A stretch of 64,000 bases of DNA from VXMO01 sp965205915 (GCA_965205915.1 OZ242191.1:2232001-2296000); one strand, 5' to 3'; counted from the stretch's first letter, positions 43,075-52,491 are shown. Program-made: numbers and translations. Notes: generated by a model from the sequence alone, not told the origin.

Positions 43075-43911
43075 CTATATTCCGCCCGCAAAGCTCCCGC
43101 GCGCTCGTCCGGGCCGGAAGCTCGTAAATGCAAACACCACCACAAAGACGAGGGCTGACAGGAGGACAACACTCGCTCCTGATGACACATCCAGGAAGAA
43201 GCTGATGTAAACACCGAAGAATCCGCACAGGGCGCTAATGACAACGGACAGTGCCATCATCGTGCGGAAATTCTCGGTCAATAGGCGAGCCACCACGGGA
43301 GGGATGACGATTGCGGCTGCAATGAGCGTCACGCCAAGAACCTGCATCGAAACGACAATCACGGCCGCGAGTATCAGTGAGAAGACCGTGTCTACCCAGC
43401 CCGTCGGCACACCGTAAAAGCGTGCCACATCAGGATCGAAAGCGGCGAAGAGGAACAGCTTGTACCCGGCCAGGATGATAACAAACGCTCCGATGGCGAC
43501 AACGCTGATCGCGAGCAGATCTCCGGTCGTTACCCCAAGAATATTCCCGAACAGCGCCGCCTCAAAGCTGCGCGTGAAAGACCGGAACCTGCTGATTAGC
43601 GCAACGCCCATCGCGAAGCTGGCCGTCGTGATGATGCCGATGGCGGCGTCGGAATGGATTACCGACCTCCGCGCCGTGTAAGTAATAAGCAGGGCGGACA
43701 GGAATCCCCAGAGACTCGCCCCGAGCAGAAAATTGAACGACATCAGGTAGCTGATGACCGCCCCGCCAAACGTTGCGTGCGCTAGGCCATGGCCAATGTA
43801 CGCCATCCGCCGCAGCACGATGTAGACGCCCAGCAGGCCACAGAGCGCGCCGACGATTGTGGTGGCGATAATGCCCCGAACGAAGAAATCAAACTGGAAT
43901 GGCTCAAGCAT
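43075..43911 (-). CDS. Mn/Zn ABC importer permease (ABC-3 family)
   Basis: This 278-residue membrane protein has about eight helices. Family marks are FVRGIIATTIVGALCGLLGV near the start, YIVLRRMAYIGHGLAHATFG (the ABC-3 GDGLSHA-like motif, here GHGLAHA), and ITLIAAAIVIPPVVARLLTE near the end. It overlaps the ATPase gene by 8 bases. It works with the neighbouring ATPase and binding protein; manganese or zinc is the usual substrate of the family. Confidence 0.9.
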   Translation of the reverse strand: MLEPFQFDFFVRGIIATTIVGALCGLLGVYIVLRRMAYIGHGLAHATFGGAVISYLMSFNFLLGASLWGFLSALLITYTARRSVIHSDAAIGIITTASFAMGVALISRFRSFTRSFEAALFGNILGVTTGDLLAISVVAIGAFVIILAGYKLFLFAAFDPDVARFYGVPTGWVDTVFSLILAAVIVVSMQVLGVTLIAAAIVIPPVVARLLTENFRTMMALSVVISALCGFFGVYISFFLDVSSGASVVLLSALVFVVVFAFTSFRPGRARGSFAGGI

Positions 43912-44845
43912 CGCCGCGCGCCCCCGTCCTTGCGGCGCCTGTCACATCGTCGGTGGGCTCCTGACCCGCTGAGCTTCCGTTTCGCGAGTCCGGCAGATTA
44001 TCGTGGTGCGCGCTGTGTTGCTCCTTTTCCCTGAAAGGACGTGACGAGGCAGGGTGTGGGCGTTCAGCGACCAACGGCATTCCCTCGTACTCGATCACGG
44101 GCATCGCCGCGCCGTAGGTCTTGGCCAGGACATCTTCGTTGATGACTGATACGGGTGGCCCTTCGGCAACAATGCGGCCGTTGACGCAGATCACCCAGGG
44201 CAGGTGAACGGCGACTGCGTTAATCTCATGTGTCGTGAGGAGGATCGTAATGCCCTGGTGGTTCAGGTCGTGGAGCAAGTGCATAACCTCGTCGCGCGTC
44301 TTGATATCGACGCCGCGAGTCGGCTCATCGAGCAGGAGGAGATCGGGGCTGCTGACGAGGGCCCGCGCGAGGAAGGCGCGCTGTTGCTGCCCGCCGGATA
44401 AATTGCGGATTTGCCGCTTGGCCAGATCGGCAATGCCGAGCCGCTCAAGCATCTCGCGCGCTATACGCTTGTCATCAGGCTTGTGCCAGGGTAAGAAAGG
44501 GTTGTTCATTGCCCGTCCCATCAGGACGACCTCTTCCACTGACACAGGAAAAGTCCAGTCGATGGTCTCCAACTGTGGCACGTAGCCGGCGCGCGGAGTT
44601 CCCTTGGCTGTGGAGACGCCGCGAACGGTCACCTCTCCCTGTAGGAGTCGCGTTGCTCCCAAAATGGTGCGGAGAAGCGTGGTTTTGCCTGAGCCGCTGG
44701 GGCCGAGGATGCCGACAAAATCGCCCGGCATGACAGTAAGGTCAATGTCCTCCAGGACGGGGGTTGTGGAATAGCCCGCGTGGACATCGACAAAACGCAC
44801 AATGGGCGAGCCGCCGCCCCGATCATGCGGAGTGGGGTGAAGCAT
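43904..44845 (-). CDS. Mn/Zn ABC importer ATPase
   Basis: This 313-residue ATPase has FVDVHAGYSTTPVLEDIDLT, Walker A GPSGSGKTTLLRTIL, the metal-importer segment GYVPQLETIDWTFPVSVEEV then VLMGR, signature NLSGGQQQRAFLARALVS, Walker B LLLLDEPTRGVD and switch His in ILLTTHEINAVA. The PQ...IDW-FP-SV motif is typical of ZnuC/MntA ATPases. The last 60 residues are hydrophilic with several His (HPASS, EQHSAHHDN) and lie outside the usual domain; they might sense metal, but this is speculation. Confidence 0.9.
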   Translation of the reverse strand: MLHPTPHDRGGGSPIVRFVDVHAGYSTTPVLEDIDLTVMPGDFVGILGPSGSGKTTLLRTILGATRLLQGEVTVRGVSTAKGTPRAGYVPQLETIDWTFPVSVEEVVLMGRAMNNPFLPWHKPDDKRIAREMLERLGIADLAKRQIRNLSGGQQQRAFLARALVSSPDLLLLDEPTRGVDIKTRDEVMHLLHDLNHQGITILLTTHEINAVAVHLPWVICVNGRIVAEGPPVSVINEDVLAKTYGAAMPVIEYEGMPLVAERPHPASSRPFREKEQHSAHHDNLPDSRNGSSAGQEPTDDVTGAARTGARGDA

Positions 44846-44859
44846 ACCCTAGCTTATCG

Positions 44860-45867
44860 CTATTGCGGGTAGATTGCCGTCGACTCACCTGTATAGGTTG
44901 GCGACGTGTCAAAGCCTTGCAGCGGCGTTATATCTCCGCCGAGGTTGGACACAATGATCTCTACATCGGTCACCATGAGGCCCAGGTAGGAATGGCGAGG
45001 ATCACCGGGCGCGCCGGGCAGATCATCGTCTCGCAGGCTGTCCACCAACTGAGCGCCGCCTTCTTGCGCGATGGCCTGCAGGACGGGGCTCGGGAAGGCT
45101 ACGGAACCGAAGATAGCGGGCACGTTGGTCTCCCTGATCAGGAGAATCAGGTCTGCGACCTCCCGCGCGGACGGCTCCGAGAAGTCCGCCGGTTGAATCG
45201 CGCCGATTATCTCGAAGCCGTAGCGTTGCGCAAAGTAGGGGAAGGAATCATGGTATGTCAGCAGCTTGCGGTGCTCGGCAGGGATGGTCTCAACGGCGGT
45301 GGCGATTCTCATGTCGAGGTCATCAAGGCGTGCAGATAACTCGGCAAGATTCGCGTTGTAATACGCGGCATTTGCGGGGTCGAGGTCTACGAGAGTCTCA
45401 TGGATGATCTCAGCAAACGCCCTGGCTAATAGCGGATCGGTCCACAGGTGCGGATTGGGGTGGCCGTCCGACTGTGGGAACGCGAAATCATAGACCCATT
45501 CCTCCGGCGAGATAGCGCGATCGGCCAACCTGAGGATGACAGAATCCTCACGCGCGTTTTCTTCCGCCAGGCGGATCGTGGGCTCCTCCAGAAAAAGTCC
45601 GTTGGCCACGATGAGATCGGCTTTGGAAAGCGTGATAGCGACCGAAGGCGCGGGCTCGTACGTGTGCGAGTTGAAGCCCTCCGGCACGATGCCGGTCAGA
45701 TGGATTCGATCGCCGCCGATGCTTTCCACGAGGCTGGTGATGGGTGACACCGTGGCCGCCACGCGCAGGCGTCCATCGTCGCTGCTCTCGTCGGCTGAGC
45801 ACGCGGCAATAAGAATAACGACGGCAGGGAATAGGGCAAGAATCCCCGCAATCCGACGCCCCGTCAT
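44860..45867 (-). CDS. Mn/Zn ABC importer binding lipoprotein (ZnuA/TroA type)
   Basis: This 335-residue protein has a lipoprotein signal ending VILIAAC (Cys 23). The cluster 9 (class A-I) fold is shown by RVAATVSPITSLVESIGGDR, GIVPEGFNSHTYEPAPS with the first metal His, GHPNPHLWTDPLLARAFAEI with the second, and the second-lobe start LLTYHDSFPYFAQRYGFEII. The usual late acidic ligand region is present near LGLMVTDVEI. The His-rich loop typical of zinc-specific ZnuA is absent, which leans towards manganese, but this is not decisive. Fourteen bases separate it from the ATPase gene and 17 from the upstream dehydrogenase. Confidence 0.9.
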   Translation of the reverse strand: MTGRRIAGILALFPAVVILIAACSADESSDDGRLRVAATVSPITSLVESIGGDRIHLTGIVPEGFNSHTYEPAPSVAITLSKADLIVANGLFLEEPTIRLAEENAREDSVILRLADRAISPEEWVYDFAFPQSDGHPNPHLWTDPLLARAFAEIIHETLVDLDPANAAYYNANLAELSARLDDLDMRIATAVETIPAEHRKLLTYHDSFPYFAQRYGFEIIGAIQPADFSEPSAREVADLILLIRETNVPAIFGSVAFPSPVLQAIAQEGGAQLVDSLRDDDLPGAPGDPRHSYLGLMVTDVEIIVSNLGGDITPLQGFDTSPTYTGESTAIYPQ

Positions 45868-45884
45868 CGTATGAGAGCGAGCGG

Positions 45885-46952
45885 TCAGCGCATTCTGCGG
45901 ATCTTGCGGACGGCGTCCACGCGGCTCATTGCCAATCGGCGCGCCGCCTCATCTGTTGAGATGCTCTCCGCCTTGGCGCTCTCAAATACGCTGGTCAGCG
46001 TGTCATGGATCTGACCGGTCTTGCGCCTCGCCTCTTCCGCGCTGTAGTTGCGTCCAATCTCAAGCGAGATGTTGATGACGCCGCCGGCGTTGACGATGTA
46101 GTCGGGAGCGTAGAGGATGTCCCGCGCAGCAAGGTCGTCGGCGTGACGTGGTTCAAGCAGCTGATTGTTCGCGCCGCCGCAGACTGCCTTGCACTGTAGC
46201 TGCGGTATCGTCTCGTCGTTCAGGATTCCTCCGAGCGCGCACGGGACAAAAATGTCGCATTCATAACCAAAGACCTCATCGAGTGCAATCGGCACGAGAC
46301 CGTACTGGCTCTGGGCGCGCTCAACCCGTTCCTGATCCAGGTCTGTCCCAAAGATTGTCGCGCCCTCGCCCTTGAGGTAGGGCAGCAGATAGTTACCAAC
46401 CTTGCCGAGGCCCTGCAAGACGACGCGCATCCCGCTGAGGTCGTCCGAGCCCCAGAGGCGCTGCGCCGTTGCCAGGATGCCCTGGTACAAGCCGTATGAG
46501 GTCATGGGTGAAGGATCCCCGCTGCCGCCGGACTCCGCCGACAAGCCTGCGACGTACTTCGTCTCGCGCTCAACCCATTGCATATCGGCTGTCGTTGTGC
46601 CGACGTCCTCCGTTGTGATGTATCGGCCATCGAGTCCATCTACCTGCGTGCCGAACGACCGCAGCAGCGCCTCGGTCTTGTCCGTCGCGGAGTTGCGCAT
46701 GATGATGGCCTTGCCGCCGCCGAGGTCAAGACCCGCCGCCGCCGATTTTAGCGTCATGGCCTCTGACAGGCGCAGCACGTCCATGATGGCGTCCTGCTCT
46801 GTAGCGTGAGGCCAGATCCGCAGACCGCCGATAGACGGGCCTAGCGTTGTGTCATGGATGGCGATTGCCCCTCGGAGGCCGGTTGAGGCATCGCCAAACA
46901 TGACCAACTGCTCATGGCCGTGCTCTTCCATGTAACTGACGTAATCGCTCAT
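45885..46952 (-). CDS. Leucine/valine dehydrogenase (Glu/Leu/Phe/Val family)
   Basis: This 355-residue NAD-dependent enzyme deaminates a branched-chain amino acid to its 2-oxo acid and ammonia, reversibly. It shows GPSIGGLRIWPH, then AMTLKSAAAGLDLGGGKAII with the substrate Lys and catalytic Lys, ITTEDVGTTTADM, and a Rossmann motif in VVLQGLGKVGNYLLPYL. The DLGGGKA sequence marks the leucine/valine/phenylalanine branch rather than glutamate dehydrogenase; by eye leucine is the most likely preference. It heads the segment with the metal and amino acid importers, consistent with amino acid catabolism. Confidence 0.9.
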   Translation of the reverse strand: MSDYVSYMEEHGHEQLVMFGDASTGLRGAIAIHDTTLGPSIGGLRIWPHATEQDAIMDVLRLSEAMTLKSAAAGLDLGGGKAIIMRNSATDKTEALLRSFGTQVDGLDGRYITTEDVGTTTADMQWVERETKYVAGLSAESGGSGDPSPMTSYGLYQGILATAQRLWGSDDLSGMRVVLQGLGKVGNYLLPYLKGEGATIFGTDLDQERVERAQSQYGLVPIALDEVFGYECDIFVPCALGGILNDETIPQLQCKAVCGGANNQLLEPRHADDLAARDILYAPDYIVNAGGVINISLEIGRNYSAEEARRKTGQIHDTLTSVFESAKAESISTDEAARRLAMSRVDAVRKIRRMR

Positions 46953-47014
46953 GTCCGTCCTACCGGCTGCTAGCGAATCTCTGGATGTTCAGACAAGCGA
47001 CGCAACGTCATTCC

Positions 47015-47428
47015 CTACTTGGCGCCCTCGCTGACGCTGGTGACGAAAGCATCCAGCGCGCCCGCGACGTGCTCAAGGACATCCTTGATGCTCTGGTCCT
47101 CGTGCGAACGCGCAAGATCATCGTCGTCCACGCGCAGCAGCGCCCCGTTGAGCGCGCCAACAGCCTGAGCGGTCTGATCCAGGATATCCCGCGCCTCTGA
47201 CTGCGCCGGATGTCCGGTGACATCGAGAATCTTGTTGATGTGGTTCACATGCTCACGCGTGTGGTTGGCCGCTGAGTACAGGATATTTCGCAGCGGTGTA
47301 GGGCGTCCGCCGTACCCGGGCACTTCCTTATCAAGGTCTTCGTTGCTGAGGTTCGCTCCCGCGCCTGCAAGCGCCGCAAAACTCGCCGCCATTCGGTCAA
47401 TCAGGGCTTGTGTATCTGTTCGCGCCAT
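47015..47428 (-). CDS. DinB-family four-helix protein
   Basis: From the ATG at 47428 this is a 137-residue, mostly helical protein: DTQALIDRMAASFAALAGAG, then RPTPLRNILYSAANHTREHV with the central His pair (H-x3-H), and a C-terminal IKDVLEHVAGALDAFV with the third His. Three His on one face is the DinB/YfiT metal site. Family roles vary, including thiol transferases and stress proteins; nothing specific can be said here. The frame's 15-residue extension to 47473 lacks support. Confidence 0.75.
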   Translation of the reverse strand: MARTDTQALIDRMAASFAALAGAGANLSNEDLDKEVPGYGGRPTPLRNILYSAANHTREHVNHINKILDVTGHPAQSEARDILDQTAQAVGALNGALLRVDDDDLARSHEDQSIKDVLEHVAGALDAFVTSVSEGAK

Positions 47429-47545
47429 TCTATTAGTCCCCCCATTTGGTGTGTGTTGTCTTACGGCCAGCATAATGAACCGGCCAAACTCAATCGTAGT
47501 GAATGCGGCGCGCTGCGTCCATATGGGGCGCGACGTTGGTTGACG

Positions 47546-47998
47546 CTAAGTCGAGGAACCGGCGCCGCCCTCTACCCTCTTTTGCAGGCTATCCATCCAC
47601 GACTCCGTAATCCGGCTGATCATTGGACGAAGACCGGTCACGCCAAGAAGTTGCGGGGGAGGGCCGTCAAAGACCTCGTCGGATGTCATGATCGTTCCGT
47701 CCCTATCCTTCGTAAACGTCCACGTATGCACACTCGTCACGCCAAAGCGGCGTCCCGTCCACGCAATACTGTGGGGCAGGTCAACATTCGCGATGGTCAC
47801 GTCCACGCCCAGGGTTGCCGGGCCGACCCCCATCGTCATGCGGAGTCGAGAACCGTCACTCCACGGCTCGCCATCAACCCATTGAGCGCCGCGAAACGTC
47901 GGAATCCAACTTGGCCATGAATCGACATCGGAAAACTGCTCCCACACCTTTTCAGGCAGCGCGCCGATACGGTTGAAGTGCTTGACGACAAGTGCCAT
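47546..47998 (-). CDS. SRPBCC-domain protein, copy B
   Basis: This 150-residue protein starts at ATG 47998, overlapping the stop of the preceding SRPBCC gene by one base. It shows the polyketide-cyclase/START pattern: ALPEKVWEQFSDVDSWPSWI, PTFRGAQWVDGEPWSDGSRL, a HSIAWTGRRFGVTSVHTWTF strand pair and a long C-terminal helix with RITESWMDSLQ. It is clearly a tandem duplicate of its neighbour (same DxxWPxW and GEPWxxGSxxRMT landmarks). It likely binds a small hydrophobic ligand; ligand unknown. Confidence 0.85.
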   Translation of the reverse strand: MALVVKHFNRIGALPEKVWEQFSDVDSWPSWIPTFRGAQWVDGEPWSDGSRLRMTMGVGPATLGVDVTIANVDLPHSIAWTGRRFGVTSVHTWTFTKDRDGTIMTSDEVFDGPPPQLLGVTGLRPMISRITESWMDSLQKRVEGGAGSST

Positions 47999-48468
47999 TA
48001 GTCGCTCCCGGCGCACACCAACTCGGCCTGCCGCTTGAGCGACGCGAGCCAACCGCGTGACATGGCCTGAACTATCGGGCGAGGGTAGAAGAGCCGCACC
48101 GGAAGCACAGGGCTGCGAAAGGTCTTCTGGTCTGATACGAGGGTGGTGGAACCGCCGGCTTGCCCATCGAACGAGAATCGCCGCGTGCCGGTTATCGACA
48201 ACACAGTAGATTCCCACGTCACGCTATGCTGCCCACGCTCGGTGATAAACACGCTAAACCCAACACGTCGGCGCGCCATCCGCAAGGTCATACGGAATGC
48301 CGAGCCGATGGCCCATGGCTCGCCGGACGTCCACTGGGAATCAAGGCAAACATCGTTCCACTCCGGCCAAGCCTCCAGATCGTCAAAAGCGGCGCGAACG
48401 ACCTCCGGCGGAGCATTGATCTCCGCTGATTCCCGCAGCATCAGGGTTCGAATGGCAGGTACTATCAC
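47998..48468 (-). CDS. SRPBCC-domain protein, copy A
   Basis: From GTG 48468, which overlaps the alkA stop by four bases (GTGA), this protein has 156 residues. Landmarks: INAPPEVVRAAFDDLEAWPE, then SGEPWAIGSAFRMTLRMA and a final helix MSRGWLASLKRQAEL. It is a tandem paralogue of the next gene, and the pair is translationally coupled to alkA. The frame's longer lead to 48564 lies inside alkA and is not supported. Confidence 0.85.
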   Translation of the reverse strand: MIVPAIRTLMLRESAEINAPPEVVRAAFDDLEAWPEWNDVCLDSQWTSGEPWAIGSAFRMTLRMARRRVGFSVFITERGQHSVTWESTVLSITGTRRFSFDGQAGGSTTLVSDQKTFRSPVLPVRLFYPRPIVQAMSRGWLASLKRQAELVCAGSD

Positions 48469-49421
48469 TCGGCCTCTGTCGCCTCGTTTCGCGTTATGTG
48501 ACCTGAATCCACCAGCGACGCGGTAAGTAGGTGTATGTAAATCATGCCACCAAATGGCCGCCACGTCTCTAAAACCCTGCTCACACCGGCGTAATCAAGA
48601 CGCCGTTCCAAGCCGAGCCATTGCTCCAGGTGCTTGCGGACGCCCACATCATCGCCGGGGAAGATGCCGAGACGGCCGTCACCGCGCAACAGCGCGTACT
48701 CCGCAGACCATCGCCCCACCCCAAACAATTGCCTGAGCCTCTCGACGGCATCCTCATCGGTGAGGTCAGCGATGACCGACCTGTCCAGCTCTCCCTGAAC
48801 CGTCAGAGCGGACAACTCAACCATGGCCCGCGCCTTTTGGCGGCTGTAGCCCAGCGCGATCAGGTCCTCCGCTGAGAGTTTCGCCACGTTCTCCGGCAGG
48901 GGAAAAGAGACGACATCGCCCAGTCGCGCGCCACACGCGTCCGCCAATCGCCCGAGAATGCGGAGGCCGGCCGTTAGCGTAATCTGCTGGCAGGTAATCG
49001 CATTTGTTAACGCTTCGAATAGCGTCTCATAGCGCGGTGGCCGCAACCCCAGGAGCTTGCTGGCCAAAGGGGCAAGAACGGCGTCGGCGGCTGCCAAACG
49101 GTGAAAACTCGACAAGTCGACATCGACTCCCAGCAGTCCGCGAACGGTGGGAGATACAGCGTCCTGAATATCCTCGTCGGAAGCGCCACCGGGTTCACTG
49201 TTCGTGGTCGCAATAACGTGGAGGCACGGCGCATCCACGGGGCCCGTCTGTGTGACGGAGATATCTAAAGGCGCGCCATCAAACAACAGCAGCCGACCGT
49301 AAGTCTGAGTGGCAGCGTCCCAGCGATCCCATGTGTTATCCGTGCGACGCTTGAGCGCCCAAGCGGTCAGATCAAGACGATAGGGAGCATGTGGCGTGAA
49401 GTCAAACTCGATCCGGCGCAT
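48465..49421 (-). CDS. alkA: DNA-3-methyladenine glycosylase II (AlkA-like)
   Basis: This 318-residue base-excision repair enzyme removes alkylated purines. The N-terminal half is a beta-rich AlkA-type domain. The HhH-GPD core includes YETLFEALTNAITCQQITLT, ALGYSRQKARAMVELSALT, the helix-hairpin-helix LRQLFGVGRWSAEYALLRG and the catalytic Asp in GIFPGDDVGVRKHL. No C-terminal Fe-S cysteines are present, as expected for AlkA. It leads a coupled run with the two SRPBCC genes. Confidence 0.9.
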   Translation of the reverse strand: MRRIEFDFTPHAPYRLDLTAWALKRRTDNTWDRWDAATQTYGRLLLFDGAPLDISVTQTGPVDAPCLHVIATTNSEPGGASDEDIQDAVSPTVRGLLGVDVDLSSFHRLAAADAVLAPLASKLLGLRPPRYETLFEALTNAITCQQITLTAGLRILGRLADACGARLGDVVSFPLPENVAKLSAEDLIALGYSRQKARAMVELSALTVQGELDRSVIADLTDEDAVERLRQLFGVGRWSAEYALLRGDGRLGIFPGDDVGVRKHLEQWLGLERRLDYAGVSRVLETWRPFGGMIYIHLLTASLVDSGHITRNEATEAE

Positions 49422-49455
49422 AGAGCCATTATGACCCTATGCCCCTGCCGTCGGC

Positions 49456-49893
49456 CTATTGCCAGAGGGTAAGAATCAGCGAGATGACCAGCAACGAAAT
49501 CGTGTTCTCGGCGGCGTTGATGATGTAGAGCTTGAGAGGGCGCCCCTCAAAGATGTACCCGGTAGCCATTGGCGCAAGGACGAGGCCAACTGCGACTAGG
49601 CCTCCGATAATAAGGCCGCCCACAAATGACTCCGCTCCCGTCAACTGAACCAGGATCGCGATGACGGTGACCGTAAGGATCGCGCCGACTATGGCGACTA
49701 CGAATGGCAACGCATGATTACCGCGCGCGGCCATCTCCTCCGCTGTCGTGCCGATCTGGGCCATCCACGCGTTTCCCACGGCGAACGGCATGTAATAGAG
49801 CATCCCAAATGCCATCGCAAAGATGGTCGCGGCGACGACCGCAAGCCAGTTGATTGCTCCAAGGTCGATTACCAGATTTCCCACGTCAATCAT
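49456..49893 (-). CDS. DUF1761-type small membrane protein
   Basis: From ATG 49893 this is a 145-residue protein with four predicted helices: INWLAVVAATIFAMAFGMLY YMPFAVGNAWM is the DUF1761 lead (NWLAV...G-x-x-WY/YY...G-x-x-W), then LPFVVAIVGAILTVTVIAIL, FVGGLIIGGLVAVGLVLAP and NAAENTISLLVISLILTLW. The family's role is unknown. It follows herA by 10 bases and may be cotranscribed. Confidence 0.75.
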   Translation of the reverse strand: MIDVGNLVIDLGAINWLAVVAATIFAMAFGMLYYMPFAVGNAWMAQIGTTAEEMAARGNHALPFVVAIVGAILTVTVIAILVQLTGAESFVGGLIIGGLVAVGLVLAPMATGYIFEGRPLKLYIINAAENTISLLVISLILTLWQ

Positions 49894-49903
49894 GCTTCCC
49901 TCC

Positions 49904-51538
49904 CTAGTTGAACAATGAGTCCCGTTCCTGGGCAAACGCTGCGGATGATTCTAATGCGTCCGGTATGGAGAATGCGGCGTAAGACTCCGCCGTTCCGTAT
50001 TCGCGAGTATGTACGACGACCGGCATCGGTAGGGCATCGCCCATCAGCAGGGCCTGTTGCCGACTCTCCAGTCGTGCCAACACGTTCCGCAGCTTGGCGC
50101 GGTCGGAGACGCCGGCGAGAATTGCGTCGATATCCCGCTCGCTATCCAGCAAGCACACAAGCTTCGTGCCGATCTGTGACAGCACTTCATCGTGGATCCC
50201 GCTGGGTCGCTGGTCAACGACCAAAAGCGTGACTCCGTGTTTACGGTCCTCCCGCGCGATCGTCCCAAAGATCGCCTGGCTAGCCACGTTTCGATTCAGG
50301 AACTTGTGCGATTCCTCGATAGCGATGATGAGGGGAGTCGGCTCCTCGCTCGTCTCGCCCATGGCGCGTTCCGAGCGGCTCACGTACTGCTCATGGATGC
50401 GGCGTGTTAGCAGGTTGGCGGCGAGCATGTAGGCAAGTTCATGCCGGCCGTACTGCCCAAACTCCAGCACGACAGACATGCCTTTCTGCAGATAGTCGAC
50501 GATGCTTCTCACCGAGCCGCTGCCGGAATCCTCAGTGATGAATCCGAACCGTTCGAAGGCTCGGAGGCGACGTTGGAGCGCCTGCATCGTGCCCTCGTGT
50601 TCCCCAATCTCGTTCCGCAGCGCGTTCATGCCATCCCCGTCCAGTGCCAGGAACTCGGTGAACCACGAGCGACCAAACTTCCGATGGAGCCGGTAGGGCA
50701 ACTGCCTCCCGGCCTCAGTCAGCCCCAACGCCTCTGAGAGCGCCTCAATGTCCTCCGGCTCGATCTCGCTGTGTCCAATGCGTATCTCACCATCAGTTGG
50801 AACGCCCCGCCGGTCTGAGGCCGCCTTGTCCAGCGTCAAGACCACGACACGGCTCCCAAATAGCTGCTTAAGCCCCTTCACCTGTCGGCTGCGCTCCCGA
50901 TCCGTGCCGGCCCAACCGTATTCGTTATGCATGTCAAAGACGAGCGTGGCGGCCTCACGGGACTTGACCAACCCGGCAAGGAGTTGCCTGACAAGAAAAG
51001 TCTTGCCGGTGCCGGACTTGCCAAAAACGCCGACGGATCGCTCCGCCACTTTCTTGAGATCAAGCACGATATCGACGTTCTCCATAGCAAGCGGCTGCCC
51101 AATTCCGAGGTGAGTCTCATCCTCCACGCCAAAGACGCTACGGATGTCCTCCATATTCGCGTCGACAACACTTGAGAAGTGGCGCGGCACTGTGCGAACC
51201 GGCCGCGATTCGCCGGTTACGGGATCAATAATCAGCGTGGGCAAGACGTCCACGACACCGTAGTAGGCCGTGCCCTCTAGCACATCTGAGACGAACGGGT
51301 CGTCAAGGTCGGGAACCATGGTCTCCACCGACTTGTCGATGGATTCCAGCTTCACGTCCGTAATCATCCCGAACGAGCGATTGAACTGACCCTCGATGGA
51401 GACGTACGCGCCGACGGCAATATCCTCTACGGATCGCGTACGTGACAGCCTGACCTGCACACCCTGGCTGAGCGAGCCGCCAACGACAACTCCGACCTCG
51501 CGCTCATGCGGCACAACGCCATGCCCGTCGGTTGTCAT
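49904..51538 (-). CDS. herA: HerA-like bipolar DNA helicase/translocase
   Basis: This 544-residue protein starts at ATG 51538 inside the LysR stop (ATGA). The N-terminal HAS-barrel (about 15-105: GVVVGGSLSQGVQVRLSRTR ... FNRSFGMITDV) precedes a FtsK/HerA ATPase: Walker A GVFGKSGTGKTFLVRQLLAG (173-180 core), TLVFDMHNEYGW, Walker B-like PLIIAIEESHKFLN, VTLLVVDQRPSGIHDEVLSQ with the sensor segment, and the Arg-finger region DRKHG. HerA forms hexamers that pump DNA and drive NurA at DNA ends. nurA and a HAS-barrel gene lie just upstream, with one LysR gene between. Confidence 0.9.
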   Translation of the reverse strand: MTTDGHGVVPHEREVGVVVGGSLSQGVQVRLSRTRSVEDIAVGAYVSIEGQFNRSFGMITDVKLESIDKSVETMVPDLDDPFVSDVLEGTAYYGVVDVLPTLIIDPVTGESRPVRTVPRHFSSVVDANMEDIRSVFGVEDETHLGIGQPLAMENVDIVLDLKKVAERSVGVFGKSGTGKTFLVRQLLAGLVKSREAATLVFDMHNEYGWAGTDRERSRQVKGLKQLFGSRVVVLTLDKAASDRRGVPTDGEIRIGHSEIEPEDIEALSEALGLTEAGRQLPYRLHRKFGRSWFTEFLALDGDGMNALRNEIGEHEGTMQALQRRLRAFERFGFITEDSGSGSVRSIVDYLQKGMSVVLEFGQYGRHELAYMLAANLLTRRIHEQYVSRSERAMGETSEEPTPLIIAIEESHKFLNRNVASQAIFGTIAREDRKHGVTLLVVDQRPSGIHDEVLSQIGTKLVCLLDSERDIDAILAGVSDRAKLRNVLARLESRQQALLMGDALPMPVVVHTREYGTAESYAAFSIPDALESSAAFAQERDSLFN

Positions 51539-52467
51539 GCCGGCTCCGTTCCGCCGGAGATGTGCGCGTCCGCGTTTACGAGCCACCCGCGCGCATATTC
51601 GGTGAATTCCTCAAGCAGGCGCGTCGAGATGTGCTCCTCCTGGTAGACCATGAACAGGTCACGCTCTAACGGAACGCCGTCCACGGCAACGGCGGCGATT
51701 GTTCCCGCCTGCACGGCCCGCATGGCCGCGAGCGCGGACACAAATGATACGCCCAGCCCCGCCTCAACCCCGTTCAACACGGCTTGAGTCGATCCCAGCA
51801 CGACGCTGGGAGCCCATTGCCGCGCATCGATGCCGCTATCTGCGAGGATGCGTTGAACTGACGCCATCGTGCCGGAGCCGCTTTCACGGGCGATGAGTCG
51901 CTGACCGGCAAGCTCATCGGCTCTCACGGACGGCCTCCGTGCAAAGGCATGGTTGGCGGGTACAACCAGGACAAGGGTGTCCCTGTAGATGGGTACCTGT
52001 TTCAACGCGGAGCGACGCGCAGGGGCGCCTGTGAAACCCACATCAGCGGCGCGGCTCTCCAGCTCCGAAATGACAGCATCCGTGTCACTTACGGTCAGAG
52101 TGACCGCGACGTTGGGGTGGAGGGCAGTGAAGTGCGCCAAGAGGGCGGGGAGCAGGAACTCGCCGGGGATTGTGCTTGCGGCGAGGCGAATTGAGCCTGT
52201 GAGGTCGTGGGCAAGGCGAGCGATATCCTCGCGCATTTCGGCATCCGCCGCCACTATGCGTTCCGCGTGACGGAGAAACGCCTCGCCGTGCGGTGTCAAA
52301 CGCACGCGTGGACCGCCGCGATCCAGCAGCCGCGCGCCCAGCTCCCGTTCAAGCCGCTGCACATGAAGGCTGACGGCGGGCTGACTGATGCTCAGCGCGG
52401 CGGCTGCCTCCGAAAAGCTGCCCCGCCTGACGATCTCCAACACGGTTCGAATGTGTGAAACGTCCAT
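51535..52467 (-). CDS. LysR-type transcriptional regulator
   Basis: This 310-residue protein has the winged helix at 1-60 (HIRTVLEIVRRGSFSEAAAA LSISQPAVSLHVQRLERELG) and a PBP-like effector domain with GSIRLAASTIPGEFLLPALL, then ARESGSGTMASVQRIL and LGSTQAVLNGVEAGLGVSFV. The latter segments resemble the CysB/CbbR-like and selenium-associated LysR groups; with selB nearby the latter is possible, but not shown. It sits oddly between the HAS-barrel gene and herA and overlaps herA by four bases, so it is likely cotranscribed with them. Confidence 0.88.
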   Translation of the reverse strand: MDVSHIRTVLEIVRRGSFSEAAAALSISQPAVSLHVQRLERELGARLLDRGGPRVRLTPHGEAFLRHAERIVAADAEMREDIARLAHDLTGSIRLAASTIPGEFLLPALLAHFTALHPNVAVTLTVSDTDAVISELESRAADVGFTGAPARRSALKQVPIYRDTLVLVVPANHAFARRPSVRADELAGQRLIARESGSGTMASVQRILADSGIDARQWAPSVVLGSTQAVLNGVEAGLGVSFVSALAAMRAVQAGTIAAVAVDGVPLERDLFMVYQEEHISTRLLEEFTEYARGWLVNADAHISGGTEPA

Positions 52468-52491
52468 AATTGTTGTCGTTCGCCCGCCTGC

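Noticed and set aside
42998..43228. N-terminal extension of livH
   Set aside because: It overlaps the metal-permease gene, has no membrane pattern, and the GTG at 42997 gives a normal LivH lead.
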